From: Proteles cristata cristata
Taxonomy: Eukaryota; Chordata; Mammalia; Carnivora; Hyaenidae
Direction: 5' to 3'
NCBI GenBank assembly: GCA_017311185.1
Contig: JAESUZ010002608.1
Location: 806,001-870,000 of the forward strand
Length of the DNA stretch: 64,000 nucleotides
This document shows positions 27,512-41,349 of the stretch, piece by piece. Both the position numbers and the translations under genes were made by a program. The notes below the pieces were generated by a model. The model was not told where the DNA came from. It did no database searches and saw only the letters and a list, made by a program, of their open reading frames with translations. Every line of letters starts with the position of its first letter. Position 1 is the first letter of the stretch.

Positions 27512-27877
27512 GTCTAGAACATTAACACATGGTACTGGAAGCCACTTCGTATGTGGAGACACTGATGAGTGACTAAGCCTAGGCATGGAGACTAGGCCAG
27601 TGTCCTGTAGGGACAGGAAACCTGACCTTCTGAATGGACAAATCTCCAGAACTAGATTGGAGGTCCTACCAGACTGTCACCTGAGGGAGCAGGAACTCCA
27701 GGGGCTCCCAGGGAGCAGGGAGAGAGAGGGGAGTGCCCACCCACCAGCCACAGGAACCAAACTAACATACAGCCGCCTCACCCCCACCCTCCGACATCCC
27801 AGCCACCCCCTCTCAGCCCTCTTTCCAGGACTAAGAAGCAGGCTGGGCCTTCCCTCCCTTCCCTCAAGCCCCTCTCA

Positions 27878-29847
<1,970 letters not shown>

Positions 29848-30002
29848 CTGTCCCTGCTCAAACTTGTTGGACTTGTCCGACTTCTTCAGGGGCCGCTCTC
29901 CCGTGTCCCCATACTCCTCCCCGTAGATGGTCAGGTAGACGTTGGCATCGGTGCCGGCCTTGGGCACGTTCCCTGTGATTACCTGGACCTCATAGGTGTT
30001 GG
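29848..30002 (-). CDS. LOXHD1: LOXHD1 exon e12: first part of PLAT module 651-802
   Basis: 155 nt: two bases complete Pro651, then residues 652-702. It begins [20 protein letters not shown] and ends [11 protein letters not shown]. The GTDAN loop and the [11 protein letters not shown] turn are intact, so this is a canonical module. Acceptor CCCAG, donor CAG|GTAGAG. Phase 1 in, phase 0 out, and the same length as e5 and e21, to which it is most alike in structure. Probably the start of human PLAT8. Confidence 0.97.
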
Positions 30003-30436
30003 CTGGGGACGGAGAAGAATGTGGCGTTGAGGACACCCAGGCCTCGGGGTGGACCTGAGGCTCAGTCTCTCGGATCCAGCCAGCTTGTGGAGCAGGAAAA
30101 ACCTACAGAGTCATCCACAAACCTGGAACTAAACCCGTCCCTCCCCACTGCTCAAGACATCCCTTTGCCAGGAAGCCCAAGAGCCTGCGAGTCAAGGGAA
30201 AAATGCCTCTGGCCTGCCCTCCCACCTCCCGTCCCACTTTCGGTCATCATGAGCTCCCCTTGAGAGCCGCAGGATGAAGGCAGGGCTAGCCCCAGACAGA
30301 GGCCTGTCAGGTCAGGAGACCTATTTGGGAACTGTGACCAGTGCCCCGCTATGGGGCTGCCACGGGACCGGAGAGCTAGACTCCCGCCTTCACCGGGCCC
30401 CCTTCAGTGGACCGGCAGACCCCTCCTCAGGCTTAC
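30003..30436 (-). other. LOXHD1: LOXHD1 intron e11-e12
   Basis: 434 bp. No repeat or other feature recognised. Confidence 0.85.
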
Positions 30437-30923
30437 GCTCAGGACCCGGCCGGCCTGCCGGCACCAGCTCCACGGCAAGTTCATTGTCTTCCTTGCCCCG
30501 GGCCAGCCAGCGGTGGGCTTCGAACTTGTACTCCTCAATCACCTCCTGCATCCCGGGCCCAAACTCCTCCTCTTCCTCCTCCTCTTCGGTCTCCTCCTCC
30601 TCCTCCTCCTCAGACGAAGACTCCTCCGACGAGGACTCCCCCTCCTCCTCCTCCTCCTCCTCCTCGTCCTCCTCATCACTACCCTTCTTCTTCTTTTTCT
30701 TTTTCTTCCTCTGCAGCTTGGCCTTCAGCCGCTCCTTCCTGAGCAGCTGCCGCAGCCTGTCCTTCTCCTTCTTCTTCCGGGCCTCCTCCTCGGGCGTGAG
30801 CTGCACCTCCCGCACCACCAGGTGCCGCAGCCACAGCGTGTCCACAAACCAGCTGGGTCCGAAGCCTTCGCCCGTGTGCCCCAGCCGGATCTTGAAGACC
30901 TCACCCACGTCCGCTGCCTCCAG
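30437..30923 (-). CDS. LOXHD1: LOXHD1 exon e11: end of PLAT module 435-650 with a Lys/Glu-rich insertion
   Basis: 487 nt, the longest exon here: residues 489-650 plus one base of Pro651. It starts [20 protein letters not shown], then [11 protein letters not shown] charged insertion follows: a helix-like basic stretch with [20 protein letters not shown], eight Lys in a row (residues 561-568; bases 30684-30707), then about 37 residues that are nearly all Glu, Asp and Ser (571-607; bases 30567-30677). The domain then closes with [20 protein letters not shown]. The signature has FEAH in place of FPC. The insertion sits between the core and the last strand of the PLAT fold and may be a flexible or protein-binding arm. 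Acceptor CACAG, donor GAGC|GTAAGC. Phase 0 in, phase 1 out. The human protein has a similar charged arm. Confidence 0.96.
30567..30707 (-). repeat. Coding purine-rich repeat: Lys8 run and Glu/Ser-rich tract
   Basis: On the plus strand this is a pyrimidine run built of CTT/TTC and CTC/TCC units inside exon e11. On the coding strand it is almost all purines (AAG/AAA, then GAG/GAA with a few AGC/TCC Ser codons). Such in-frame triplet runs can change length without shifting the frame. Confidence 0.9.
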
Positions 30924-33182
30924 CTGTGCAAAGTGCAGGGCAGTGGCTGGGGGGGCCCCTGGCGTCCTCCCTGCCTCCCCCGCGAAGCCAGGCACGAGCC
31001 TGTGTGCGGAGCCACAATGGGGAGGCCCAGGGCCTAGAGCCCAGAAGCTTCCACCAGCTCCCTCTCTCTCATCCTGCAGCCCCCACCCTCCACGCACACT
31101 TCCTTCTTTCTAACCCCCAGTCATGGTCAGGACGGTCTCCCTGTCTCTCTCTCTTCTCCCCCCCACATCCACACATGCACGCACATACACACGCACATCA
31201 CACTCAGGTCCGTGACTCCTGGTTCCACATCTCTGCCATGCATTCCCCTGACCCAGAACACCTTTACTCCTTCCTCTAACTCCAAGGAAATCCCATTTGT
31301 TCCAGTTCCTGAACTTGATTACTACTTTCCTTTATAGTTTGTGCTTTTCTGCATTCTTTTTCCAAAGTTTTTTTCAACATGAATCACATACAACATAAGC
31401 AAGAAAAAAGCGTTATTTTTAAAAAAGAAAAACCCAACCCCCTCCCCCATGTCCCCAGGGACCCCAGGCCCCTTCCCCAGTACACGGCCTCTTCCTTCCC
31501 TGACAGTGCAGAGGGGGCCCAGACCTTGGCCGTGGTTCTGGACTGTCCCCGATGCCCTCCCTGTCCATGTGAGCTGCTTCCCGCCCACTTGAATGGGGGA
31601 ATTGCTAAGACAGGGACTGTTCTTTCTTGCTCCTCTCTGGCCTGGGGTCCAGCACAGTGTGGATGGATCTAGCTTTTCTTCAGACGATTGGGTCCTCAGC
31701 CCTTGATCTGCTACTGTGTTCTAAGCCTCACCGTGCAGTGAGGTCTAGCTCCTGCAGAGCTCAGGGGAGGGGCCACACGGGGTCCCTGCTGGCTGGGCCA
31801 CTCTGTTCTCCACTCTGTTGGGCCCTTTCTAGGTGTCTGACACTTTCCAAAGCCTGGTGCCACCAATTTTGCCACATCTGTCCTGGGGACTGGGGACCTG
31901 AGTTCCTCAATGCCCCATGACTGGAGTCCAGGCCTAGAGGAGAACTCAGGTCTTATGACTCTGTTTGTGAAGCCACAGTGTAGTCACAACCACCTTTCTG
32001 AGAAAATTGGGAAGGAGCCAAAATGGGAGGGAGTCCAGGAGCCCTGAGAAGAGGCATTTTTTTCCCTCTCAGCTCCTTAGGGGATGGGCTCTGGGCCTGG
32101 TAAGTTCATTCTTCAGCACATTAGGTCTCCTCCTCAGCATTTTCCAAGTCATAGCATCCCTGCCATCAACCTCTCCAGTTGGGCCTGCTCACTGTCCCCT
32201 CTTCCCACACCTACATCCGGCACCACTTCCGGATGCCACATAGCATGCTGGCATTGGAAGATGCCCTGCTCTGTTACATCCTCACAACTGGCCACAATTT
32301 CCTGAGAACATTCTCTGACCTTGACTGTTTGGATCCTTCTAAGGACTTTCAAGCAGGCCAGGGAGGCACTCTACGGCTAGGCTTGAACTTAGGAAGAACT
32401 GAAGCTCAGAGAGGTGAAATGTTAGGGCCTCTACCTCCTCCGCAGGGTCATGGGGGGTTGGCCTCAGCAAGGCCCCCTCCAGCGCTAACGTTCTGTACTC
32501 CCTGGCCCAGCTCAGCCAGGCCCTGCTGGGCACTGGGGTAGGACTCTGCCAAGAACCAAGTGGCCTGAGGCACATAAACACACACAGAGCACTCAGCGTG
32601 AATGTGCTCCCTGCACACATATATCTGTTACACACACACACGTGCACTAGTATCCCATATGAAACATACATGCATCACACCCGCATTCTCCTCCCCCGCC
32701 AACAGCAACATGCTTATATTCTCATCTCTTCCTCTTTTCTACTCAAAGGGAAGTGCAGACTCCTGGGGCATCGAGAATGCAGGCAGGAGGCCCCCTCACC
32801 CCCAGATCCTGCTTCGAAGCATGGCCCTGCCCACAGGTGGAGAGAGCTGTGGGATCACAGGCTGGCAGTGGGTGCAGTAACCATGGGCTTCAGGCCATAT
32901 TTTGTCAAATTAGAATCACCTACTCCAGCGGTTCTTGAAATTGGCAGCCTGTTAGTCTCCCGGCAGAGCTTTTACAAACATACCCCGAAAACACAACCCA
33001 CCATAGAGGCTCTGACTTAACTGATTTGGATGTAGGCCAGAGGGGCCCCTTTTTATTTTCTTAAAGCTCTCCAGGTGATTCTAGGAAGCCAGGGATGAGG
33101 ACCACTGATCTAGTCCAATCCCTTCACTTTGGGGCATCCACCAGCCCTCTGTGGGCACCCCCGCTACCTTACCCACACACAC
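30924..33182 (-). other. LOXHD1: LOXHD1 intron e10-e11
   Basis: 2,259 bp. It contains a hAT-type (MER5/MER3-like) fragment at about 32905-33108 and short CA-rich stretches near 31170-31200 and 32580-32645. Nothing else recognised. Confidence 0.8.
32905..33108 (+). mobile_element. hAT-type MER5/MER3-like fragment
   Basis: CCAGCGGTTCTTGAAATTGG at one end and AGCTCTCCAGGTGATTCTAG, then ATGAGGACCACTGA at the other fit a short hAT element. Confidence 0.5.
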
Positions 33183-33343
33183 CTGGAATGTGTCCTTGGA
33201 TGCCCGCTCAAAGACTTTGGAGCGGCTGGAGAGGAAGAGCACTTCTGTCTTGCCGTCCTCGCCGTAGATCTGTATGTAGACTCGGGCAGTGGTGCCTGCG
33301 CCGCCCATGTCCCCCGTCCAAACCTCAACCTCATAATGGACCA
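33183..33343 (-). CDS. LOXHD1: LOXHD1 exon e10: first part of PLAT module 435-650
   Basis: 161 nt: two bases complete Leu435, then residues 436-488. It starts [20 protein letters not shown] and ends [13 protein letters not shown]. The loop is GTTAR instead of GTDAN, so the conserved Asp is missing. Acceptor CCCAG. The donor CAG|GTGTGT fits the phase-0 join to e11, but a stronger-looking GTAAGG lies 10 nt further on. Phase 1 in, phase 0 out. Probably the start of human PLAT7. Confidence 0.95.
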
Positions 33344-33409
33344 CTGGGTGGGCGCATGGGGGGGAAACAGGACATTCAGTAATATTACTAATAGCAATCA
33401 AAGCAGCCA

Positions 33410-33600
33410 AACAAACATTGCTGACCCTGTACCATGCCTGGTGCTTCACGGGCATGGTGCCATCTAACCCTCTCCTCAGCATCGTGAGGACTATCAGGGC
33501 CATTTTGCAGGTTGACAAACTGAGGCTTAGAGGGATTGAGTAGGTGGTAGAAATGGCAAACTCAGGCAGTCAGACTTCAGAGCCTAGTCATCCACTGCAT
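33410..33600 (-). mobile_element. MIR SINE (antisense)
   Basis: CATTTTGCAGGTTGACAAAC, then TGAGGCTTAGAGGGATTGAG, is reverse MIR. Confidence 0.6.
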
Positions 33601-33770
33601 CACATGTGACTTCTTGGAGCCAGAATGAGGAGTAGTTAAAACGCCAGTGAGCACTCTCTGCTGTGTGCCTACCCCTGGGAAGACGTCATGGAGCAGAGAG
33701 AAGCAAAGGCTGTGTGTTTGCCTCTTTTCCTTATATTCAGTAAAGGACAGGGACTGAAGTTAGAATTTTC

Positions 33771-33867
33771 TTTTTTTAAAAAATATATATATTAACATGG
33801 GGTTTGAACCCATGACCCCAAGATCAAGAGTAGCATGCTCTAACAACTAAGCCAGCCAGAGACCCCT
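33771..33867 (-). mobile_element. Degenerate tRNA-type SINE piece (antisense)
   Basis: GGGTTTGAACCCATGACCCC, then CAACTAAGCCAGCCAGAGAC is the tRNA-like head in reverse. Flanked by GAAGTTAGAATTTTC and GAAATTATAATTTTC, an imperfect duplication. Confidence 0.65.
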
Positions 33868-34169
33868 GAAATTATAATTTTCATTTAAATATATGCATCT
33901 TTCAGATGATATCAACAGATACATCTACACATAGAGAGAGTTGTCTGTATTTTGAAGTAATACGTTAGCAAGCGGTTAGAGGGTGGAAACGTGTTACAGA
34001 TATGCACCACTAGAGGGCACTTCCCGATGATGAGCGAAATGTCTTCCAGAACTATGGAATCTTGGTTTTTCAGTGACTGCGGCAAGACTTGCCCACTCAG
34101 CAATGCCATATGATGATATCATGATTTTTATCTTCAAGGTAAGACTGTCATTTTCAACAAGATGGAGGA

Positions 34170-35280
34170 TCTTCCATAACCACAGTGTTATGAGAGATTT
34201 GGGGCAAAAAATAAGAGGACTGGCTGAGAGCCTAAAGAAGTTGAACTAGAGATACCAGGATCAGCTGGGAGTGAGGGTAGGCAAGTGTATGCACAATGGG
34301 GGGATTCAGCAAAAGGTAGCATTCTGAATGGACAGAACCTAAAACCACATTCCCTCTGTCAGATCCTAGAGTAACAGGTGGCCAGAATCACACAAAACTA
34401 TGATAGATAAAATGACCATTCAGAGAGCAAGAACCAGCTATTGGAAATTAACATGTAGCAGCTAAAAGAAAATATTCCATAACAAGGATAAAGTCAAGGA
34501 CAGCTCGTAAGAATAAAAGAGGAAACTTCTCAAGAACAAAATAACAAAAGATAGAAAGGTAAGAAAAGTAGAAGAATTTCAACATCTTACCAAGAAACAG
34601 AGGACTTAGAGTTAAAAATTGTTAAAGAAAGATCCACAAAAGTCTCAGAATTAAAAAATGCTTCTAAAAAGAGCCTGTGATGAATTGAGAGTAATGGATG
34701 AAACTATAATCACAAAAGGCAGTGAGGACATCAAGAAATTTCAGAATGCCAGGTATAAATATAGGACCCTACAAATTTCTAGAGAGAAAAAACCCTGAAG
34801 GGTTTGATAACAGAATGGCATCAGACTTCTGAACTGCAGCACTAGGAGTTAGAAGATGGTAGAATAATTACTTCTAAACTTTAAGGGAAAAGGAGTTCTA
34901 ACTCAGAATTCTATAACAAGCCAATTCCTGATCAATTGTGAGACATTTACAGACATGCAAGGTTTCAATTTTTCACTTCCATGCACATTTCCCCAGTAAG
35001 CTTTTCAGTAAAAGCAAAAAGAAGGAAGAAACCAAAAAAAGAGGAAGAAATGAAGTCCAGGAAACAGGAAATCGAAAAAGAAAAGAATTTCCAAAAAGAT
35101 GGGCGAAAGAAAGTCCCAAAAGGACAGCTTTACGACAGCCTAGAGAGCAGGAGAACAGAGGTTGCTAGAGGAATGTCTTGGGGCAAGGAGTGAGCAGAAG
35201 GAGGTAGAGAGGAAACAGAATTATGAAAAGAATTTTAGTTCTATTGGAGAGATGGAGATAAAATGATTTTATGGGAGAAC
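34170..35280 (+). mobile_element. Old L1M/HAL1-like sequence
   Basis: TCTAACTCAGAATTCTATAA, CATTTACAGACATGCAAGGT and TTCCATGCACATTTCCCCAG resemble the 3' part of old L1 or HAL1 elements. Limits are approximate. Confidence 0.45.
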
Positions 35281-35282
35281 TG

Positions 35283-35665
35283 TTTCATACCCCAACCCAA
35301 ATTTGTATGTTAAAGTCCTAACCCCTAGTATCTCAGAATGTGACTTAGAGATAAGAACTTTAAAGAGAAAATTAAGTTAAATTGTGGCCATTAAAGTGAG
35401 GCCCTAATCCAATATGCTTGGTGTCTTTGTAAGAGGCAGAGATTAGGATACAGACATGGAAATGCCCAAAGGAAAGATCATGTGAACATGCAGCAAGAAG
35501 GCAGCCATTTGCAAGGTAAAGAAAAGTCTTCAGAAGAAATCTGACCTGCTGACAACCTGATTGTGGACATCTGGCCTCTGGAACTATGAGAAAATAAATT
35601 TCTATTGTTTAAACCATCTAGTCTGTGGTATTTTTTTTAATGGCAGCTCTACCACCCTAATAAAA
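35283..35665 (+). mobile_element. MLT1-like solo LTR
   Basis: MaLR-type LTR text: TGTATGTTAAAGTCCTAACC, CCTAATCCAATATGCTTGGT, GGAACTATGAGAAAATAAAT and a closing CTGTGGTATTTTTTTTAATG. No internal retroviral genes nearby. Confidence 0.65.
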
Positions 35666-35890
35666 GATAGATGGGTATATGGAAATACAGACAGGAATAT
35701 AGAAAACTACCCAAATGAAAACTGAGGCTATTATTAACTCCAGAAAAAATAAAGAGTTGTACAAAAATTGAAATGTAATCATCATACAGTAGATGTCTCA
35801 GTAGCGAATAATACTTACATAGTTGTAATAATGTAAAAATTGAATACTGATTTAATTTTGTTGAAGGTTGGAAGGAGTGGAAGTGTGTCT

Positions 35891-35892
<2 letters not shown>

Positions 35893-35928
<36 letters not shown>
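35893..35928 (+). repeat. (AC)18 microsatellite
   Basis: Eighteen uninterrupted AC units. Confidence 0.97.
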
Positions 35929-35930
<2 letters not shown>

Positions 35931-36299
35931 CTGTGTGTTAAAAGAGCTAAACCTCCTCTTCCATTGTGGAAAGTCAAGAGTTCATGTCTATGAATAAAAT
36001 AATCAAGAAATTGGGAAGCAAATTATTAAAAATATGGAGATAAATTTCAGAGGAAAAGTGAAAGCAACTGTTATATCTGAAGAAGGGAGATGGTAAGGGG
36101 AACGGAACTACTGCTTTTTAAAAATCTGTATCTTGTTAACTAGTACCTGTATTACTGTGATGGAAATCAAGTTCTCACTTATAAAAAGAGAAAGAGTTGA
36201 TTCCTCACAGTGGCAGGTACCATTACAGAGCATGTGTATAAGACACAGCCCTGAAAGAACCTACAGGATAGTTAGGAAGAGATCACCTTGAACTTCACC

Positions 36300-36540
36300 T
36301 TCATTCAGAGATGTTGTCACCCTGTCCAGAAAAGTCCCCCACCTCCATGCCATTACTATCACCCTATCCTGCTTCATTTTCTTCATAGCTCTTACTTGGC
36401 ATTGTATTATATATTTATTGTTTGCCTCCCCTGACGGAATGTAAATTCCTCAAGGGCGAGTTTGGCCTATTTTGTGCTGAGGGCAGTGCTGGCTCAGAGA
36501 AACAGTAAGTGTATATACTTACCATATAAATGAATAAATA
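36300..36540 (+). mobile_element. L2 LINE 3' end
   Basis: CATAGCTCTTACTTGGCATT, GAATGTAAATTCCTCAAGGG and a closing AAATGAATAAATAAATAG fit the L2 3' end. Confidence 0.55.
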
Positions 36541-36873
36541 AATAGCTTTATCTCCTCAGTCAGTCTTCCCAGGAGAAGACACAGACTATGTCTCAAACTC
36601 CTGTACTCAGGGCTGAGAATGCACATTTCTTAATAGAGTCATCTGCTGCCTTTATTCCAGAAAAAAATGTTTCATCCACTGAGTCCTCATTTTCTGTATC
36701 TGTAAAGTGAGCCCCCTTTCCCCTCCTAGAATCATGATACCACAGGCAGTCAGAAGCCCCATTATCTCCCCTAAGCCTCCCCCTTGGAAGCAAGCAAGTC
36801 ATCGCACAGTCCCTCCTCCTTCCCCACAGCCCCATCCCACAATGCTGACGGCCCAGCACGGCTGCGTCCATAC

Positions 36874-37066
36874 ACTGCTGGATCTCCACCACCTCGCTGG
36901 GGTAGAGCTCCACCTCCAGGCGCCCATCAGCTTGGTTCTTGTCCAGCCAGCGGTTGGCAGGGAAGGTGTACTGCTTGCCTTGGCGGGGCACGCGGACCTG
37001 GACGCTGCCGAGGAACCAGCTGGCGTGTATGCCTGTGCTGTCATGCCCAATCACCAGCCGACTGAT
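36874..37066 (-). CDS. LOXHD1: LOXHD1 exon e9: end of PLAT module 305-434
   Basis: 193 nt, residues 371-434 plus one base of Leu435. It reads [20 protein letters not shown], then [20 protein letters not shown], and ends SEVVEIQQ. The GHDSTG..ASW core is clear. The closing signature is FPANRWL, with Ala where most modules have Cys. The donor is CAGT|GTATGG; the GT two bases earlier would break the frame, so phase decides the border. Acceptor TTCTAG. Phase 0 in, phase 1 out. Confidence 0.94.
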
Positions 37067-37703
37067 CTAGAAAGAAACCCAGGGTGCAAGTGAGCCAAGA
37101 GCTGGTGCCCAGAAACCTCCATGCCTCCATCCCCCCGCCCACCACCAACTCTGGTGCAAACTGCTGTCCTCAACCCAGACCTTCAGCTCCCCAGAGGAGG
37201 GGGGCTCAGCAGGAGGAGGCTGGGCCCCAGTCTTTCCCCCATCAGTCCATCGGGGGCACTAGGGAGCCACTTCTGCCTGGAGCCTCCATTCCCTCCTCTT
37301 AAGAGGAGCCCACTCTTGTGGTAGTTGTGAGAAGCAGGTTGGGGAGTGGCTGTGACTCCAGGATGTCCGTGATAATGTTGTGTGGTGGCCACACAAGGAA
37401 GCAAACATCCAAAACATTAACCATTTGCTTCGATAGCCGTGGTACTGGTTTGGCTTTGTTTTAAATAAGACACTACTGTACCCACTTCTGTGTGTCTTCT
37501 CTGATGTACCCCTTGGTTCTGTGCTCAATCGCTTCTCTCGCTCTTGGCCCTGAGGAACATCTGTCTCTTTCCAGTAACACTCAGTGGTCCGCTTGCTGTG
37601 CGATTTTACATTTTGACATCTTTGCATTTAGCACAGATGACTGCGGAGATCATCATGTTACCATCCTCACAAGAACTTGGTTCTTCAATGTCAAACCCCT
37701 TTA

Positions 37704-37723
37704 GTGTGTGTGTGTGTGTGTGT
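37704..37723 (+). repeat. Short (GT)n run
   Basis: About ten GT units. Confidence 0.9.
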
Positions 37724-39299
37724 TGAAATGCTGTTTGTGGAGTAATTATCAATTCTAACATTAGACGGAATGATCAAATAGCCTTAGGGATTCCTGTTGT
37801 CCCCCCAGCCCCAGCTTCTGTGATGGTTTGAAGGGGGTAATGCTAGCCATGAGTCTGGTGCCAGAAGGCTAGATTTAGAAAATTGTCCCTTTAAACCCTG
37901 TTCTCACTCTTATGAGTACTGAGTGCCTCTTTACAGCCGAATTTGAAAACAGCGTCATAACTGAGTGCATGTAGCCCGGGTCCCCTGGAATTATAGGAAG
38001 GAAACCAGCTTTGTTTACAAAGCCTGAGAGCCTTTTGGGTGAGTGCCAAGGGCCACAGGAGAGCTTCACTGTCCATGGTACTGGGACAGCGATGGGATCA
38101 GTTGGAAGAGTAAAGACAGGGACAAGTGTCTTCTGCCCAACAGAATGGGAAGCTCCTTACGGACAGAACTCCTAAAGTTCTTTCAATTCCAGAATGCCTA
38201 GCACTTACATGGAGCAACTGCTCATTAACAGCCAGCTTACTGAGCACTGACTGTGGGCATGTGGGTGCTATCAACATGGTTAATGCCAGTAACAATCCCC
38301 CGGCATCCCCTGTTGTTATAAAAGAGGACAAACAAAGGTGAAGTAACTTATAGGCAAGTGCAGTTAAGTGGCAACATGGGGCCTTGGGCTGTCAGCAGCC
38401 AGAGCTGGCTCTCCCAACCTCTCGGCCACACTGCCTGCTGAGGGGATTTCAGGCACACAAGGAAAGGCCCCAAACTCCATTCCCCTCCCCTCAGATGTCT
38501 CATCTATCTGGGGCTGTTGCCAGAAATCCTCACTAAAGGGAACAGCATCTCACTCCACGATTATTAATTCAGCTGAAGATGTAAGTACATTTTGAGGAAG
38601 GAAGACCATGATTTAAGCTCATTACCATCAAGGTATAAATGACTGACGTGACAGCACTTTGATGGAGTACCTGAAAAGGGTGAGGCTCAGAGAGAGGGGA
38701 AAGGGACAAGAAAGTGTGGTTGCAGACGGGAGCTTGTCGGCATCTCAATTCCTGCTAGCCACACACCTTGAGAAGGGCAGGTGCTAAGAGGAAGGCCAGC
38801 TCAGACATTTCTAGAAAAGTTTTCAATGCTATGGTTGAGGGTATTAGATCTGTGTTTTCCCAGATGAAGTGCTCAGACTTATAGCAGCAGGGCCACCAGG
38901 GTCTTGACAGATGGAGACCCTCAGGTGCCATCTTCTAAGTCAGAATCGCTCCAGTGTTGCTGGGGTTGTGCACTGAAATAGGTTTCCTGAACATAATTCA
39001 TAGACATACACTCAAGCTGGGAACTGGGAAGTATTTTCATCCCCTCTTTTCATGTCTTCCCTTCTCCTCTTTTCCTTCCCTGTATGCCTGTGTCCCCTTC
39101 TCCCCTGGGACTCAGCGACATTGGTCATGGCTATGTAGGTAAAGGAAATGTTGGAACTAGACACTAAAAATACACATTCCATCCCTAAATGGACTCTGGG
39201 GGCTTAACCACTGTCCACATACATTCTGCTGGGTCATAGCTAGAAAACAGTGTACTTTATTAACCCCCAAGGAGACATTTTTTTTCCATTAAAATGGGT

Positions 39300-39538
39300 T
39301 CCCCCATGTGCATGTGACTGTATGTGTGATGAGCATATGTGAGTGTGCGATGTGTGCATGTGAGTGATGTATACATGAGAGTTTGTGTTGTGTACTGGAG
39401 AGTGTGTGATGTGTGTATGTGAGTGTGTGATGCATGTGATCGTATGATTTGTGCATGTGAGTGCATGCATGCACATCACATGGATGTGATGTGTGCACGG
39501 GAGTGTGTGCGTGCACCCACATGTGGACACATGCAGGG
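39300..39538 (+). repeat. TG-rich imperfect minisatellite (CA-rich in the transcript)
   Basis: Irregular copies of units like GTGTGATGTGTGCATGTGAG, alternating purine and pyrimidine over about 240 bp. It begins about 40 nt downstream of the e8 donor in transcript sense. Confidence 0.85.
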
Positions 39539-39555
39539 TGGGTGAGACCATGTCA

Positions 39556-40651
<1,096 letters not shown>

Positions 40652-40728
40652 TCTTCAGTGTTGCGTTGCTGTCACTGGGCAGCAACTCCCGGACCAACTG
40701 GCCATCATCCTTATCCTTGTCCAGCCAC
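40652..40728 (-). CDS. LOXHD1: LOXHD1 exon e7: end of PLAT module 174-304
   Basis: 77 nt, the shortest exon seen: one base completes Arg279, then residues 280-304, then one base of Asn305. It reads [20 protein letters not shown], then NATLK, which is the closing WLDKDKDDG signature and the linker to the next PLAT. Acceptor CCACAG, donor AAGA|GTAAGT. Phase 2 in, phase 1 out. Confidence 0.95.
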
Positions 40729-41136
40729 CTGTGGGGCACGCAAGGGGCTCTTAGTTCTTTGGCCAACAACCAACCACCACGCTGTTCGCGCGGAGTCACC
40801 AGGGAGGCCAAAACTAGGAATTCGGCAGAGCAAAAGGCTCTGGAGAGGGTGAGAGCAAAGGGTCCCTGCCCGGACTGGGGAGGGAAGATGGCCCTGAGGC
40901 GGTGGCACTGGCCGAGGTGGGAACAGTGACAAGGAGTTAGCTGGGAGAAGAGGGAGGTGCCGTCTCCAGAGGACAGCAAATGTTGGGACGGAGCAGAGGC
41001 TCCAGGCGTTGATGGAAGGCCAGTGTAGACGCAAGGCAGCGGGGGAAGGGCAGTGAGCCTGCAGCAAATGAGGCCGGACAAGTGGAAGGGTGACAGGATG
41101 TAGGACCTTGGCAATCACAGTAAAGAGTTTGTCCTG

Positions 41137-41349
41137 GGGGCGCCTGGGTGGCTTAGTCGGTTAAGCGTCCGACTTTCGCTTAGGTCATGATCTCACGGTT
41201 TGTGGGTTCGAGCCCCGCGTCGGGCTCTGTGCTGACTGCCAGCTCAGAGCCTGGAGCCTGTTTCAGTCTGTGACTCCCTCTCTCTCTGACCCTCCCCTGC
41301 TCACGCTGTCTCTCTCTCCTAGAAATAAATAAAACATTAAAAAAAAAAA
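41137..41349 (+). mobile_element. Young felid SINE (CTTAGTCGG type)
   Basis: Near-consensus copy: GGTGGCTTAGTCGGTTAAGC, GGGTTCGAGCCCCGCGTCGG, CTGACTGCCAGCTCAGAGCC, tail CTAGAAATAAATAAAACATT. Perfect target duplication AAAGAGTTTGTCCTG at 41122-41136 and 41350-41364. Confidence 0.96.

Larger units (their letters stand above)
33344..36873 (-). other. LOXHD1: LOXHD1 intron e9-e10
   Basis: 3,530 bp, rich in old repeats: an antisense MIR (33410-33600), a degenerate antisense SINE piece (33771-33867), L1M/HAL1-like sequence (about 34170-35280), an MLT1-like LTR (35283-35665), a CA microsatellite (35893-35928) and an L2 3' end (about 36300-36540). Confidence 0.8.

Noticed and set aside
30274..31113. 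Long plus-strand open frame (279 codons) over exon e11
   Set aside because: It is the complement of the Glu/Lys-rich exon: runs of Ser, Leu and Pro reflect the TCC/CTT repeat. There is no homology and the minus strand is clearly coding.
35283..35665. Possible endogenous retrovirus
   Set aside because: Only a solo MaLR-type LTR is present, here and at 43829 and 58651. No gag, pol or env reading frame lies nearby.
39300..39538. Possible CRISPR-like direct repeat array
   Set aside because: Units are irregular and TG-rich with no unique spacers; this is a vertebrate minisatellite.
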